A stretch of 36,001 nt of DNA from an uncultured Actinomycetes bacterium. Lineage in GTDB: Bacteria > Actinomycetota > Actinomycetes > Nanopelagicales > Nanopelagicaceae. Positions 9,240 through 16,387 of the stretch are shown here, one piece after another. The number at the start of each line of letters is the position of its first letter. The first letter of the stretch is position 1. The stretch covers positions 1 to 36,001 of the forward strand of contig CAILWW010000099.1 in the NCBI GenBank assembly GCA_903838035.1. Direction: 5' to 3'. The position numbers were made by a program, and so were the translations under genes. The notes beneath the pieces are model-generated. The model searched no databases and had not been told where the DNA came from. It worked only from the letters and a program-made list of their open reading frames with translations.

Positions 9240-9971
9240 TTAGTGATGGCCCTTTTCCGCGCCGGTACCAAGGTAGGCGGCACGAACTGCTGGATCATTA
9301 AGTAAATCTGAAGCCTTTGCTTCCTTCACTACGCTGCCAGTCTCAAGAACGTATGCACGGTGAGCACGTTGCAAGGCTTGCTGTGCATTCTGTTCAACCA
9401 AAAGAATTGTGGTGCCAAGCTTGTTGATCTCGGTGATGATGTTAAAGATATTTTGAATCATCATCGGCGCCAGACCCATGGAAGGCTCATCGAGCAAGAG
9501 CAACTTTGGGCGAGCCATCAGAGCGCGACCAATAGCCAGCATCTGTTGTTCACCACCGGAGAGGGTTCCGCCAGCTTGGGAAATTCGTTCCTTGAGCCGT
9601 GGAAATAGGTGATAAACCTTCTCCAAATCTTCTGCCATCTCGGCTGCGCGATCCTTGCGGAAGTACTTTCCAATTTCAAGGTTTTCCAGAACGGTCATTC
9701 CAGGAAAAATTCCGCGACCTTCTGGTGCTTGCGAAATTCCGATTTCCACGCGCTTATGTGCCGGCATCTTAGAGACATCTAGACCGTCAAAAATAATTGA
9801 GCCAGATGTCACTGGACGAAGTCCTGAGACCGTCTTCAAGGTTGTGGTCTTACCAGCACCGTTCGCTCCAATGAGAGTTACGATTTCGCCTTGATTGACG
9901 GTGACCGATATGCCTTTGATTGCTTCAATCTTGCCGTAGAAGACTCGTAGATCTTTAATTTCCAGATGCAT
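9240..9971 (-). CDS. livF: Branched-chain amino-acid type ABC transporter, ATP-binding protein LivF
   Basis: One of the two ATPases of a high-affinity amino-acid (HAAT family) importer. The 243-residue protein has Walker A GANGAGKTT, the signature TLSGGEQQM, Walker B LLLLDEPSMGL and a switch His in VEQN...AHRAYVLETG. The MHLEIKDLRVFYGKIEAIKG start and the short length are LivF-like. It overlaps the end of livG by 17 bases, with a GGAGC about eight bases before its ATG, and is the last gene of the liv operon. The substrate could be Leu/Ile/Val, another amino acid, or a short amide or urea; the ATPases do not tell which. Confidence 0.93.
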   Translation of the reverse strand: MHLEIKDLRVFYGKIEAIKGISVTVNQGEIVTLIGANGAGKTTTLKTVSGLRPVTSGSIIFDGLDVSKMPAHKRVEIGISQAPEGRGIFPGMTVLENLEIGKYFRKDRAAEMAEDLEKVYHLFPRLKERISQAGGTLSGGEQQMLAIGRALMARPKLLLLDEPSMGLAPMMIQNIFNIITEINKLGTTILLVEQNAQQALQRAHRAYVLETGSVVKEAKASDLLNDPAVRAAYLGTGAEKGHH

Positions 9972-10737
9972 CAGCGGGTGCTCCTAGGTAGGCCTCGATA
10001 ACTTTAGGGTCATTTTGTACAACTTGTGGAAGGTTGTCGGCAATCTTTACGCCGAAGTCCAACACAACTACGCGATCAGAGATGCCCATGATGAGCGACA
10101 TATCGTGTTCGATGAGAAGAACGGTATAACCGGCATCGCGAATCTTCTTGATAGTCGCGGCGAGTTCGACTTTCTCTTGCGGATTGAATCCTGCAGCAGG
10201 TTCGTCGAGAAGTAGCAGATCAGCTCCGGTACCCATGGCACGTGCGATCTCTAGTCGACGCTGTACACCATATGGAAGGTTTCTCGCTAAACGATCTTCA
10301 TACTCGGCGATTCCGATGAACTCGAGAATCTCATGCGCCTTCGCCTTTGCAGCCTTCTCGGTCTTGCGAGATCGAATTGATCCGAAGAGTGAGCCGATAA
10401 GACCAACTTTGCTATGGACATCGGTTGCGGTAATGACATTCTCTAAAGCGGTCATATCTCCCCAGAGCCGAATATTCTGGAAGGTACGGGCTACGCCAGC
10501 TTTGGTGATGTCGTAACGCTTCTTACCGACAAGTGAAGCGCCTTTAAATGTAATGTCACCTTCGGTGGGTTGATATACGCCAGTAATCATATTGAAAACC
10601 GTTGTCTTGCCAGCGCCGTTTGGTCCGATGAGGGCGAGGATTTCACCCTTGTTCACATGAAGATTTACCTCATTAAGCGCGGTTACTCCACCAAATTTCT
10701 TTGTGAGTCCTTTTAATTCAAGCAGCTTCTCAGACAT
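9955..10737 (-). CDS. livG: Branched-chain amino-acid type ABC transporter, ATP-binding protein LivG
   Basis: Second ATPase of the HAAT importer, 260 residues. Seen: Walker A GPNGAGKTT, the LivG-specific insertion after ITGVYQPTEGDITFKG with ARTFQNIRLW, signature LPYGVQRRLEIARAMG, Walker B LLLLDEPAAGFNPQE and EHDMSLIM with the switch His. The ATG lies inside the end of livM (ATGTCTGA, 8-bp overlap) and the gene overlaps livF by 17 bases, so the four membrane and ATPase genes form one tight block. The FNPQE after the Walker B Asp-Glu resembles the LivG consensus. Confidence 0.94.
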   Translation of the reverse strand: MSEKLLELKGLTKKFGGVTALNEVNLHVNKGEILALIGPNGAGKTTVFNMITGVYQPTEGDITFKGASLVGKKRYDITKAGVARTFQNIRLWGDMTALENVITATDVHSKVGLIGSLFGSIRSRKTEKAAKAKAHEILEFIGIAEYEDRLARNLPYGVQRRLEIARAMGTGADLLLLDEPAAGFNPQEKVELAATIKKIRDAGYTVLLIEHDMSLIMGISDRVVVLDFGVKIADNLPQVVQNDPKVIEAYLGAPADASGN

Positions 10738-11776
10738 TTGCGGCTCCAGATTTCTCTTGGCTCTTCAGAGGTTTCTCGCGCTTCTTGCGAGGCAGGATTC
10801 CATCTGGGCGGAAGTTCATAATGATAATCAGCGTCAAACCGAATACGAGCTGGCGCGCGTTTGAGATGAAGCGAATGCGCTCTGGAAGGTAGGCAAGAAA
10901 TACTCCTCCAAGTACCACTCCCCAAATATTTCCGATTCCTCCAAAAACAACACAGGAGAGAATGAGAACTGAGATATTGAAGGTAAATGCATCTGGCGAG
11001 ATATAGATCGCCTTGGAAGCATAAACAACTCCGGCCGCGCCGCCGACTCCTGCGCCGAGCACGAATGACCAAATCTTGTATCGAAGGGTGCGAACGCCCA
11101 TGAGTTCTGCAGCATCTTCATCTTGGCGAATGGCTTCCCAAGCGCGACCAGGCCTACGAACAGAGAGTCTGCGGATCATCCAAATTGTCAGAAGGATAAG
11201 AACCAGGACGAGCCAATAGAAAGAGTTCGGGGTCATGATATTGAAGTCAATCCCAAAGACCGATGGCGGGTTAGGAATATTTGCGATTCCGTTCGGGCCA
11301 CCAATTTTCATGGTATTGAGAGCGATGATGCGAACAATTTCTCCAAAACCAAGAGTCACAATTGCCAGATAATCTCCGCGCAAGCGAAGTGAAGGAATGC
11401 CGAGAAGCACTCCGGCGATCATCGCAAATGCAATACCGATGGGCAGAATTTCCCAGGTATTGAGTGATGTGTGAGTTCCAAGAATTGCCATTGTGTAGGC
11501 ACCAATTGCAAAGAAGGCCACATAACCAAGATCGAGCATTCCGCTCTTTCCCACCACGATATTTAGGCCAAGGGCCATCAGCACAAACATTCCTACTGGA
11601 TAGACCAAAACATCGGCATAGGAGCTAATTGGAGTATTGAGAATACTGGTGAAAGAGAAGTTTCCGGCAAAAGGAAGGAGCGCCGCAGCGGCGATTGCTA
11701 GAACCGCAAAGATCGAGCGTTGTGGCTTATTCCAGCCAGCCCACGCCGACGCACCTTTATCGCGAAGATTAATCAT
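10730..11776 (-). CDS. livM: Branched-chain amino-acid type ABC transporter, permease LivM
   Basis: Inner-membrane permease of the importer, 348 residues with a long hydrophobic N-terminal part and about nine to ten spans. The LivM signature is clear in LALGLNIVVGKSGMLDLGYVAF-type sequence near residues 67-90 and in the EAA-like loop WEAIRQDEDAAELMGV that contacts the ATPases. The C-terminal tail is basic (RKKREKPLKSQEKS). The start at ATG 11776 lies five bases after the livH stop with a GGTG upstream. It works with LivH as heterodimer. Confidence 0.93.
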   Translation of the reverse strand: MINLRDKGASAWAGWNKPQRSIFAVLAIAAAALLPFAGNFSFTSILNTPISSYADVLVYPVGMFVLMALGLNIVVGKSGMLDLGYVAFFAIGAYTMAILGTHTSLNTWEILPIGIAFAMIAGVLLGIPSLRLRGDYLAIVTLGFGEIVRIIALNTMKIGGPNGIANIPNPPSVFGIDFNIMTPNSFYWLVLVLILLTIWMIRRLSVRRPGRAWEAIRQDEDAAELMGVRTLRYKIWSFVLGAGVGGAAGVVYASKAIYISPDAFTFNISVLILSCVVFGGIGNIWGVVLGGVFLAYLPERIRFISNARQLVFGLTLIIIMNFRPDGILPRKKREKPLKSQEKSGAANV

Positions 11777-11781
11777 CTGGA

Positions 11782-12729
11782 TTACACCCTTGTCTGCTGA
11801 ACGGCTTCGCCGAATAGGCCGTTAGGTCGGAAGAGAAGAACGACAATGAGAACTACGAATACGGTAATCGACTTCCATTGGGAACCAAGGACTGCCGATG
11901 CATAGGTCTCTAGTAGTCCAAGAAATAGACCACCGAAAAATGCTCCACGGATATTTCCAATTCCACCGAGCACGGCTGCAGTAAAGGCGGCTAGACCAAG
12001 GCTGAAACCAATATTGAATTTCGTTGATTCGTAGACAGTCTCAAAGAAGAATGCGGCAGCACCTGTCATCAATCCACCGATGAGGAAGGTGGCCGAGATA
12101 ACTCGATTGAGGTTGATGCCCATGAGCTTGGCGGTCTCTTCATTCATGGAAACTGCGCGGATACCTTTTCCGAGGCGGGTGTTATTAACAAAGTATTGAA
12201 GGAAGAAGAACATAAGCGGCGCGACAATTACAACCATGAGTTGATCAACCCGAATATTTGCGCCTAAAAGCGTGACGAGTGAAGTTTTATGAAGTACTTC
12301 TGGGGCCGGCACGGCGCGTCCGGCGGTCATCAAGGAGACCGATTCGCTGATAACGATAGAGATGCCAATAGCCGAAATGAGCGGAGCCAAACGATTGGTG
12401 CCACGAGAGCGAAGTCTGCGATAGGCAATGAGCTCCACTAACATTGCGATTCCGCCAGATGCAAGCATCGATGCGATAAGGCAGGCCACCATGGTGAAAA
12501 TTAAGGTGAATCCGTGAAGGTCGCCGCTATTTGCCGGATGATTTAAAACATCGCGCGTCATGACCACGGTGGCAAAGGTGCCGACCATAAATATCTCGGA
12601 GTTAGCAAAGTTGATCATGCGTAGTACGCCATAGACCATGGTGTAGCCCAAGGAGATCAAAACGTAGATAAATCCCTGGGCTATGCCCGAAAAGGACAGC
12701 TGCCAGAACTGACTTATGAGGGTATGCAA
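11782..12729 (-). CDS. livH: Branched-chain amino-acid type ABC transporter, permease LivH
   Basis: Second membrane subunit, 315 residues with about eight spans. Typical LivH features are the N-terminal GIAQGFIYVLISLGYTMVYG stretch, RMINFANSEIFMVG, and the cytosolic EAA-like loop GIRAVSMNEETAKLMGIN. The start codon is TTG at 12729, supported by AGGAG six bases upstream and by full coverage of the family N-terminus. It follows livK after a 119-base gap that holds a strong palindromic terminator, so its expression depends on read-through from livK or on an unseen promoter. Confidence 0.93.
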   Translation of the reverse strand: MHTLISQFWQLSFSGIAQGFIYVLISLGYTMVYGVLRMINFANSEIFMVGTFATVVMTRDVLNHPANSGDLHGFTLIFTMVACLIASMLASGGIAMLVELIAYRRLRSRGTNRLAPLISAIGISIVISESVSLMTAGRAVPAPEVLHKTSLVTLLGANIRVDQLMVVIVAPLMFFFLQYFVNNTRLGKGIRAVSMNEETAKLMGINLNRVISATFLIGGLMTGAAAFFFETVYESTKFNIGFSLGLAAFTAAVLGGIGNIRGAFFGGLFLGLLETYASAVLGSQWKSITVFVVLIVVLLFRPNGLFGEAVQQTRV

Positions 12730-12795
12730 GTCGGTCTCCTAGATAAGCTCGGTAAATAAGTGAAAGGACTTCGTTTGATGTGCGGACTTTATACG

Positions 12796-12833
12796 AAAAA
12801 GAGGGCTCCCTGCTAGCAGGGAGCCCTCTTTTT
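12796..12833 (-). terminator. Perfect 38-base palindrome between livK and livH: strong intra-operon terminator
   Basis: A run of five A, then GAGGGCTCCCTG, a central CTAG, its exact complement, and five T form a perfect 38-base inverted repeat. On the minus strand it lies just after the livK stop and is followed by a TTTTT tract, so it reads as a Rho-independent terminator; by symmetry it works in both directions. Its position between the binding-protein gene and the permease genes suggests partial termination that gives more LivK than membrane complex, or a 3' stabilising hairpin on the livK mRNA. Confidence 0.88.
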
Positions 12834-12848
12834 ACTGATTAAAGGGGA

Positions 12849-14024
12849 TTACTTAATCTGACCTGTTGAGACGATGATTCCGCCCTTAACGAGGAATGAG
12901 TTAATAAATCCGGTTCCAGCAACATCGCCATTGGCATCGAAGGAGATGGCATTACCCATCAAGCCCTTGAATGAGCCCTTGTTGATGCAATCCTGGATCT
13001 TGTCACGTGTGTGGCTGCCAGCTGTGATGCAAGAAAGGATGATGTTTGTAGCATCGTAATCTTCAGTTGCATAGGTTCCTGGAGCAGTTCCGATGAGCTT
13101 TGTGAACTTATCGGTGATTGCCTTACCAGCATCCTGGAATACAGCTGAAGAAGCGGTCAAGCGAGCGCCTTCTGCTGCTGTTCCTGCATCTGTGATGAAT
13201 CCTGGGTCATATGTTCCATCACCAGAAGCGAAGATACCCTTGTATCCAGCGTTGCGAAGTTGCTTAACAAAACCAGCAGCTTGTGCATAGTAGCCAGAGT
13301 AGATAACAACGTTTGCCTTGCCAGCAGTGATCTTTGAGATAACTGGTGAGAAGTCAAGAGTTGTGTTTGTTCCATCAACGGAATCCTTGCCAACGACAGT
13401 TACGCCTGCTGATGCAGCAAGTGCCTTCTGTACGTATCCATCAAGGCCAACGCCGTATGAAGATTGATCGTTTACAACGTAGACAGCTGGAGCTGTAACA
13501 CCCTTGATTGCAAGGTGAGCCAATGAAGGACCCTGCTTGTCATCCTTAGATGGCAAACGGTGGAAGTAAGGACCACCAAAGTCAGACTTGACAGTTGGAT
13601 CTGTCAATGTAACTTTGGTAGCTGATGGAGAGATCATTGGGAGATGTGCTGCGCGGTAGTAAGGGAATGATGCAACTGAAGCACCTGAGAATGCAGGTCC
13701 AACGATTGCAACAATTGACTTATCCTTTGCAGTTCCTGGAGCAACTACTCCTGCGCCGGTACCTGAACCTTGATCATCAATCTCCTTGAGACCAATTTGG
13801 TAGCCAGGGTGAGCGGCGTTGTAAAGTGAAAGTGCGAATTGAACGCCTGCAATTTCATCGATACCGGTCTGCTTGTTATCGCCAGTTAATGGACCCTGGT
13901 ATCCGATGTAAAGCTTTGGGTTCTTTGGGTTTGAGAATGCTGCTTGTGCTGAAGTTGGGAGTGCTGAGCTCATGACGAGCGAAGCGGCAACAACGCCAAG
14001 AGCGATTTTCATCTTCTTGTTCAT
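12849..14024 (-). CDS. livK: Branched-chain amino-acid type ABC transporter, substrate-binding protein LivK
   Basis: Extracytoplasmic binding protein, 391 residues, of the periplasmic binding protein type 1 family of Leu/Ile/Val-type receptors. The N-terminus is a Sec signal peptide: MNKKMK, a hydrophobic core, and cleavage after SAQA near residue 28. The mature part starts with YIGYQGPLTGDNKQTGIDEIAGVQFAL, typical of the family. No Cys occurs in the signal region, so no lipobox is visible, which is unusual for a Gram-positive binding protein. The start is ATG 14024 with AGGAAGG five bases upstream. It heads the liv operon behind a promoter that contains a PHO-box-like repeat. Relatives bind branched-chain amino acids, amides or urea; the exact ligand is open. 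Confidence 0.92.
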   Translation of the reverse strand: MNKKMKIALGVVAASLVMSSALPTSAQAAFSNPKNPKLYIGYQGPLTGDNKQTGIDEIAGVQFALSLYNAAHPGYQIGLKEIDDQGSGTGAGVVAPGTAKDKSIVAIVGPAFSGASVASFPYYRAAHLPMISPSATKVTLTDPTVKSDFGGPYFHRLPSKDDKQGPSLAHLAIKGVTAPAVYVVNDQSSYGVGLDGYVQKALAASAGVTVVGKDSVDGTNTTLDFSPVISKITAGKANVVIYSGYYAQAAGFVKQLRNAGYKGIFASGDGTYDPGFITDAGTAAEGARLTASSAVFQDAGKAITDKFTKLIGTAPGTYATEDYDATNIILSCITAGSHTRDKIQDCINKGSFKGLMGNAISFDANGDVAGTGFINSFLVKGGIIVSTGQIK

Positions 14025-14102
14025 GTAGACCTTCCTGATTATGTTTCACAGACCTAATAAGCCTGCGGTATTACCTGTATCCCGGGACAGGGAAGCCAGA
14101 AG

Positions 14103-14130
14103 TTTATAGGTGAACTTGAGGTGAACTCAA
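14103..14130 (-). promoter_or_regulatory. livK promoter (-35 TTGAGT, 16 bp, -10 TATAAA)
   Basis: On the minus strand TTGAGT (14125-14130) is followed by 16 bases and TATAAA (14103-14108). It gives a leader of about 70 bases that contains a small hairpin (CCTGT pairing with ACAGG around CCCGGG, near 14075-14092) and an AGGAAGG ribosome binding site. The spacer is almost wholly filled by the tandem repeat annotated separately. Confidence 0.6.
14109..14126 (-). promoter_or_regulatory. PHO-box-like tandem repeat, 2 x GTTCACC at 11-bp spacing
   Basis: Two exact GTTCACC units (14120-14126 and 14109-14115 on the minus strand) lie 11 bases apart, one helical turn; the identity extends to nine bases each (AGTTCACCT). 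The actinobacterial PhoP regulator is known to bind 11-base direct repeat units with the core GTTCACC. Here they fill the -35/-10 spacer of livK, so a bound regulator would most likely block the promoter. Confidence 0.55.
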
Positions 14131-14175
14131 ACAAAACAGGGATAAAATGGGCATATTAACCCGATTGTTACATTT

Positions 14176-14196
14176 GGCTCGCTCTATCTGCGAACC
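14176..14196 (-). other. Stem-loop after the ANTAR regulator gene
   Basis: On the minus strand GGTTCGC and GCGAGCC pair (seven pairs, one G-T) around the loop AGATAGA, starting 16 bases after the regulator stop codon. No T run follows, so it may be a weak terminator or a 3' stabilising hairpin. It lies in the 187-base gap that otherwise holds the livK promoter. Confidence 0.35.
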
Positions 14197-14211
14197 GTTC
14201 TCCCCTACTGG

Positions 14212-14799
14212 TTACTTCTCAGGAACCGAATCCGGCGAGATAACCGCTTGGGCTACCTCCTTCATGGAGATACGGCGATCCATCGCGGCCCGTTGAATCC
14301 AACTAAAGGCCTCGGGCTCAGAGAGCGCAAGGGCTTGCATCAAAATTCCCTTTGCTCGGTCAATAATCTTTCGTGTTTCAAGACGCTCGTGTAAATCAGC
14401 AACTTCACCCTGCAAGGCCTTGAGCTGTACGTGGCGGCTAATCGCAATCTCAATGGCTGGAACCAGGTCCGAGATGGAGAATGGTTTGACGACATAGGCC
14501 ATTGCGCCGGCATCTCGAGCACGTTCGACAAGCTCGCGCTGGCTAAAGGCGGTGAGCATCAAAACTGGAGCGATATCGATAATCGAAGCTGCGGCGGTAA
14601 TGCCATCCATCTCCGGCATCTTTACATCAAGGATGGCCAGGTCTGGATTAAATTCCTTGGCCAGTGCGATTGCTTCTACGCCATTTGTCGCTTGTGCTAC
14701 GACTTCATATCCCGCTTCAGTGAGCATCTCGACTAAATCCAGTCGGATAATCGCCTCATCCTCGGCGACGAGAATGTGTGGCTTTTTATCGGTGCTCAT
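14212..14799 (-). CDS. pdtaR: ANTAR-domain response regulator (PdtaR-like RNA-binding antiterminator)
   Basis: A two-domain regulator of 195 residues. The receiver domain (about 1-120) has the acidic pair E13/D14, phospho-acceptor Asp58 in AILDVKMPEMDG, Thr83 and Lys105 in VVKPF. The C-terminal ANTAR domain (about 125-188) contains LETRKIIDRAKGILM and EPEAFSWIQRAAMDRRISM. ANTAR proteins bind paired RNA hairpins and prevent termination; Rv1626 (PdtaR) of M. tuberculosis has this architecture and is phosphorylated by the kinase PdtaS, which is not in this window. The start is fixed by family alignment at ATG 14799. That is one base after the 3' end of a tRNA-Leu gene. No Shine-Dalgarno at normal spacing and no TAnnnT box lie upstream. 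The liv operon follows. Confidence 0.93.
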   Translation of the reverse strand: MSTDKKPHILVAEDEAIIRLDLVEMLTEAGYEVVAQATNGVEAIALAKEFNPDLAILDVKMPEMDGITAAASIIDIAPVLMLTAFSQRELVERARDAGAMAYVVKPFSISDLVPAIEIAISRHVQLKALQGEVADLHERLETRKIIDRAKGILMQALALSEPEAFSWIQRAAMDRRISMKEVAQAVISPDSVPEK

Positions 14800-14800
14800 G

Positions 14801-14873
14801 TGCCTCGAGTCGGATTTGAACCGACACTGTGCGGATTTTGAGTCCGCCCTCTCTACCGTTGGAGTACCGAGGC
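14801..14873 (-). tRNA. tRNA-Leu, anticodon CAA
   Basis: A 73-base cloverleaf. The acceptor stem GCCTCGG pairs with TCGAGGC (one G-T), with discriminator A73. The D arm begins CTCC and ends GAG. The anticodon stem GCGGA/TCCGC closes the loop CTCAAAA with anticodon CAA. The variable region is only ACAGT. The T arm is GTCGG-TTCAAAT-CCGAC. No CCA is encoded; the gene is followed by C and then the ATG of the regulator. Most bacterial tRNA-Leu have a long variable arm, absent here, but A73 agrees with leucine identity. A perfect TATAAT lies upstream. Confidence 0.9.
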
Positions 14874-14882
14874 GTGCACCAA

Positions 14883-14888
14883 ATTATA
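14883..14888 (-). promoter_or_regulatory. -10 box (TATAAT) of the tRNA-Leu and regulator transcript
   Basis: A perfect TATAAT on the minus strand ends nine bases before G1 of the tRNA, so the primary transcript would have a leader of two or three bases before the tRNA. No clear -35 is seen. It lies in the 44-base gap after pyk. The regulator gene has no other promoter that I can see. Confidence 0.6.
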
Positions 14889-14917
14889 GGCGCATTTTCG
14901 GCAATTAAATTCGGGAA

Positions 14918-16360
14918 TTACTTCCGGTAGGCAGGAGCGATGCCATCAATGGCATCTCCCACGCGGTGAACGCGAAGGGCATTGGTCGAGCCAGGGATTC
15001 CGGGAGGCGCGCCGGCGACAATCACAACGCTCTCGCCCTTTTGTACGCGACCGGATTCGATCAAAATGGCATCAACCTGCTTAACCATCTCATCGGTATG
15101 AGCGACTGATGGCGCAATCATGGATTCAACGCCCCACGAGAGTGCCAACTGGTTGTAGACCTCGGTGACAGGTGTGAGCGCCCAGATCGGAATTGGTGAA
15201 CGTAGTCGAGACATCCGCCGAGCAGAGTCACCGGTTTGGGTAAAGGCAACGAGAATCTTTGCCTCCACGATCGCTCCAACTTCAGTTGCGGCCTTTGTGA
15301 TTGCTCCGCCCTTTGTATGGGGAATGTGATCTAGTGGAGGAATTCGAGTAAGCATTGCTTCCTCAGTACGGGCGATGATGCGAGCCATGGTCTTGACCGC
15401 TTCGATCGCAAATTCGCCAACGCTCGTCTCCCCCGAAAGCATGAGTGCATCTGCGCCGTCGAGAACAGCATTTGCACAGTCAGTCGCTTCTGCTCGGGTT
15501 GGAGTTGAATTTGAGATCATGGAATCCAACATCTGGGTGGCAACAATGACTGGCTTTGCCATTCCGCGGGCTAATTCGATGCATCGCTTCTGAACGAGGG
15601 GTACTTCTTCAATAGGCATCTCAACTCCGAGATCGCCACGCGCCACCATAATTCCATCAAAGGCATCAACAATCTCTTCCAGATTGGCAACTGCCTGCGG
15701 CTTCTCAATCTTGGCAATGACCGGGCGACGAATCCCCTCTTCATTCATGATGCGGTGCACATCTTTTACATCTGCAGCATTGCGTACAAAGGATAGGGCG
15801 ATGAAATCTGCGCCAGCGCGAAGACCCCAACGAAGATCCTCTTTATCTTTCTCCGAGAGCGCAGGTACTGAGACAGCAACGCCAGGAAGATTGATGCCTT
15901 TATTGTTAGATACCGCGCCAGGTTCGATGCATTTAGTAATGACATCGTTTCCCTTTACTTCGACTACTTCTACGGTCACTTTGCCATCATCAATCAGGAT
16001 GCGATCGCCCGCTTTGCAATCACCAGGAAGGCCCTTATAGGTCGTTCCTACGCGCTCTTTAGTTCCAACGACTTCATCTGTGGTGATGGTAAAAATGTCG
16101 CCGCGCTTGAGCTCGTGTGGTCCATTTTCAAAACGAGCAAGCCGAATCTTTGGGCCTTGCAAGTCGACCAAAATAGCAACTGGCTTATTGGCTTTAAGTG
16201 CAGCGGCGCGAACCCGATCTAGGCGAGCTTGATGCTCGTCATATCCACCATGGGAGAGGTTGAGGCGAGCCATGTTCATGCCGGCGGCGATTAACTCCGA
16301 GACTTTCTCTGGGGCTTCGACAGCTGGGCCCATGGTGCAAACAATTTTCGCTCTACGCAT
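14918..16360 (-). CDS. pyk: Pyruvate kinase
   Basis: Converts phosphoenolpyruvate and ADP to pyruvate and ATP, the last step of glycolysis. The 480-residue protein starts RRAKIVCTMGPA and contains MARLNLSHG with the catalytic Arg-Asn, LVDLQGPKIR, the active-site signature IAKIEKPQAV with the conserved Lys, and VARGDLGVEMP with a metal ligand. MLSGETSVG and a C-terminal allosteric domain (about 345-480) follow. Length is normal. The start is ATG 16360 with AAGG seven bases upstream. The gap to gltD is 27 bases. The conserved actinobacterial neighbourhood gltBD-pyk-regulator is kept. Confidence 0.97.
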   Translation of the reverse strand: MRRAKIVCTMGPAVEAPEKVSELIAAGMNMARLNLSHGGYDEHQARLDRVRAAALKANKPVAILVDLQGPKIRLARFENGPHELKRGDIFTITTDEVVGTKERVGTTYKGLPGDCKAGDRILIDDGKVTVEVVEVKGNDVITKCIEPGAVSNNKGINLPGVAVSVPALSEKDKEDLRWGLRAGADFIALSFVRNAADVKDVHRIMNEEGIRRPVIAKIEKPQAVANLEEIVDAFDGIMVARGDLGVEMPIEEVPLVQKRCIELARGMAKPVIVATQMLDSMISNSTPTRAEATDCANAVLDGADALMLSGETSVGEFAIEAVKTMARIIARTEEAMLTRIPPLDHIPHTKGGAITKAATEVGAIVEAKILVAFTQTGDSARRMSRLRSPIPIWALTPVTEVYNQLALSWGVESMIAPSVAHTDEMVKQVDAILIESGRVQKGESVVIVAGAPPGIPGSTNALRVHRVGDAIDGIAPAYRK

Positions 16361-16387
16361 ACGACAACCTTAATCTAGTTATAGAAA

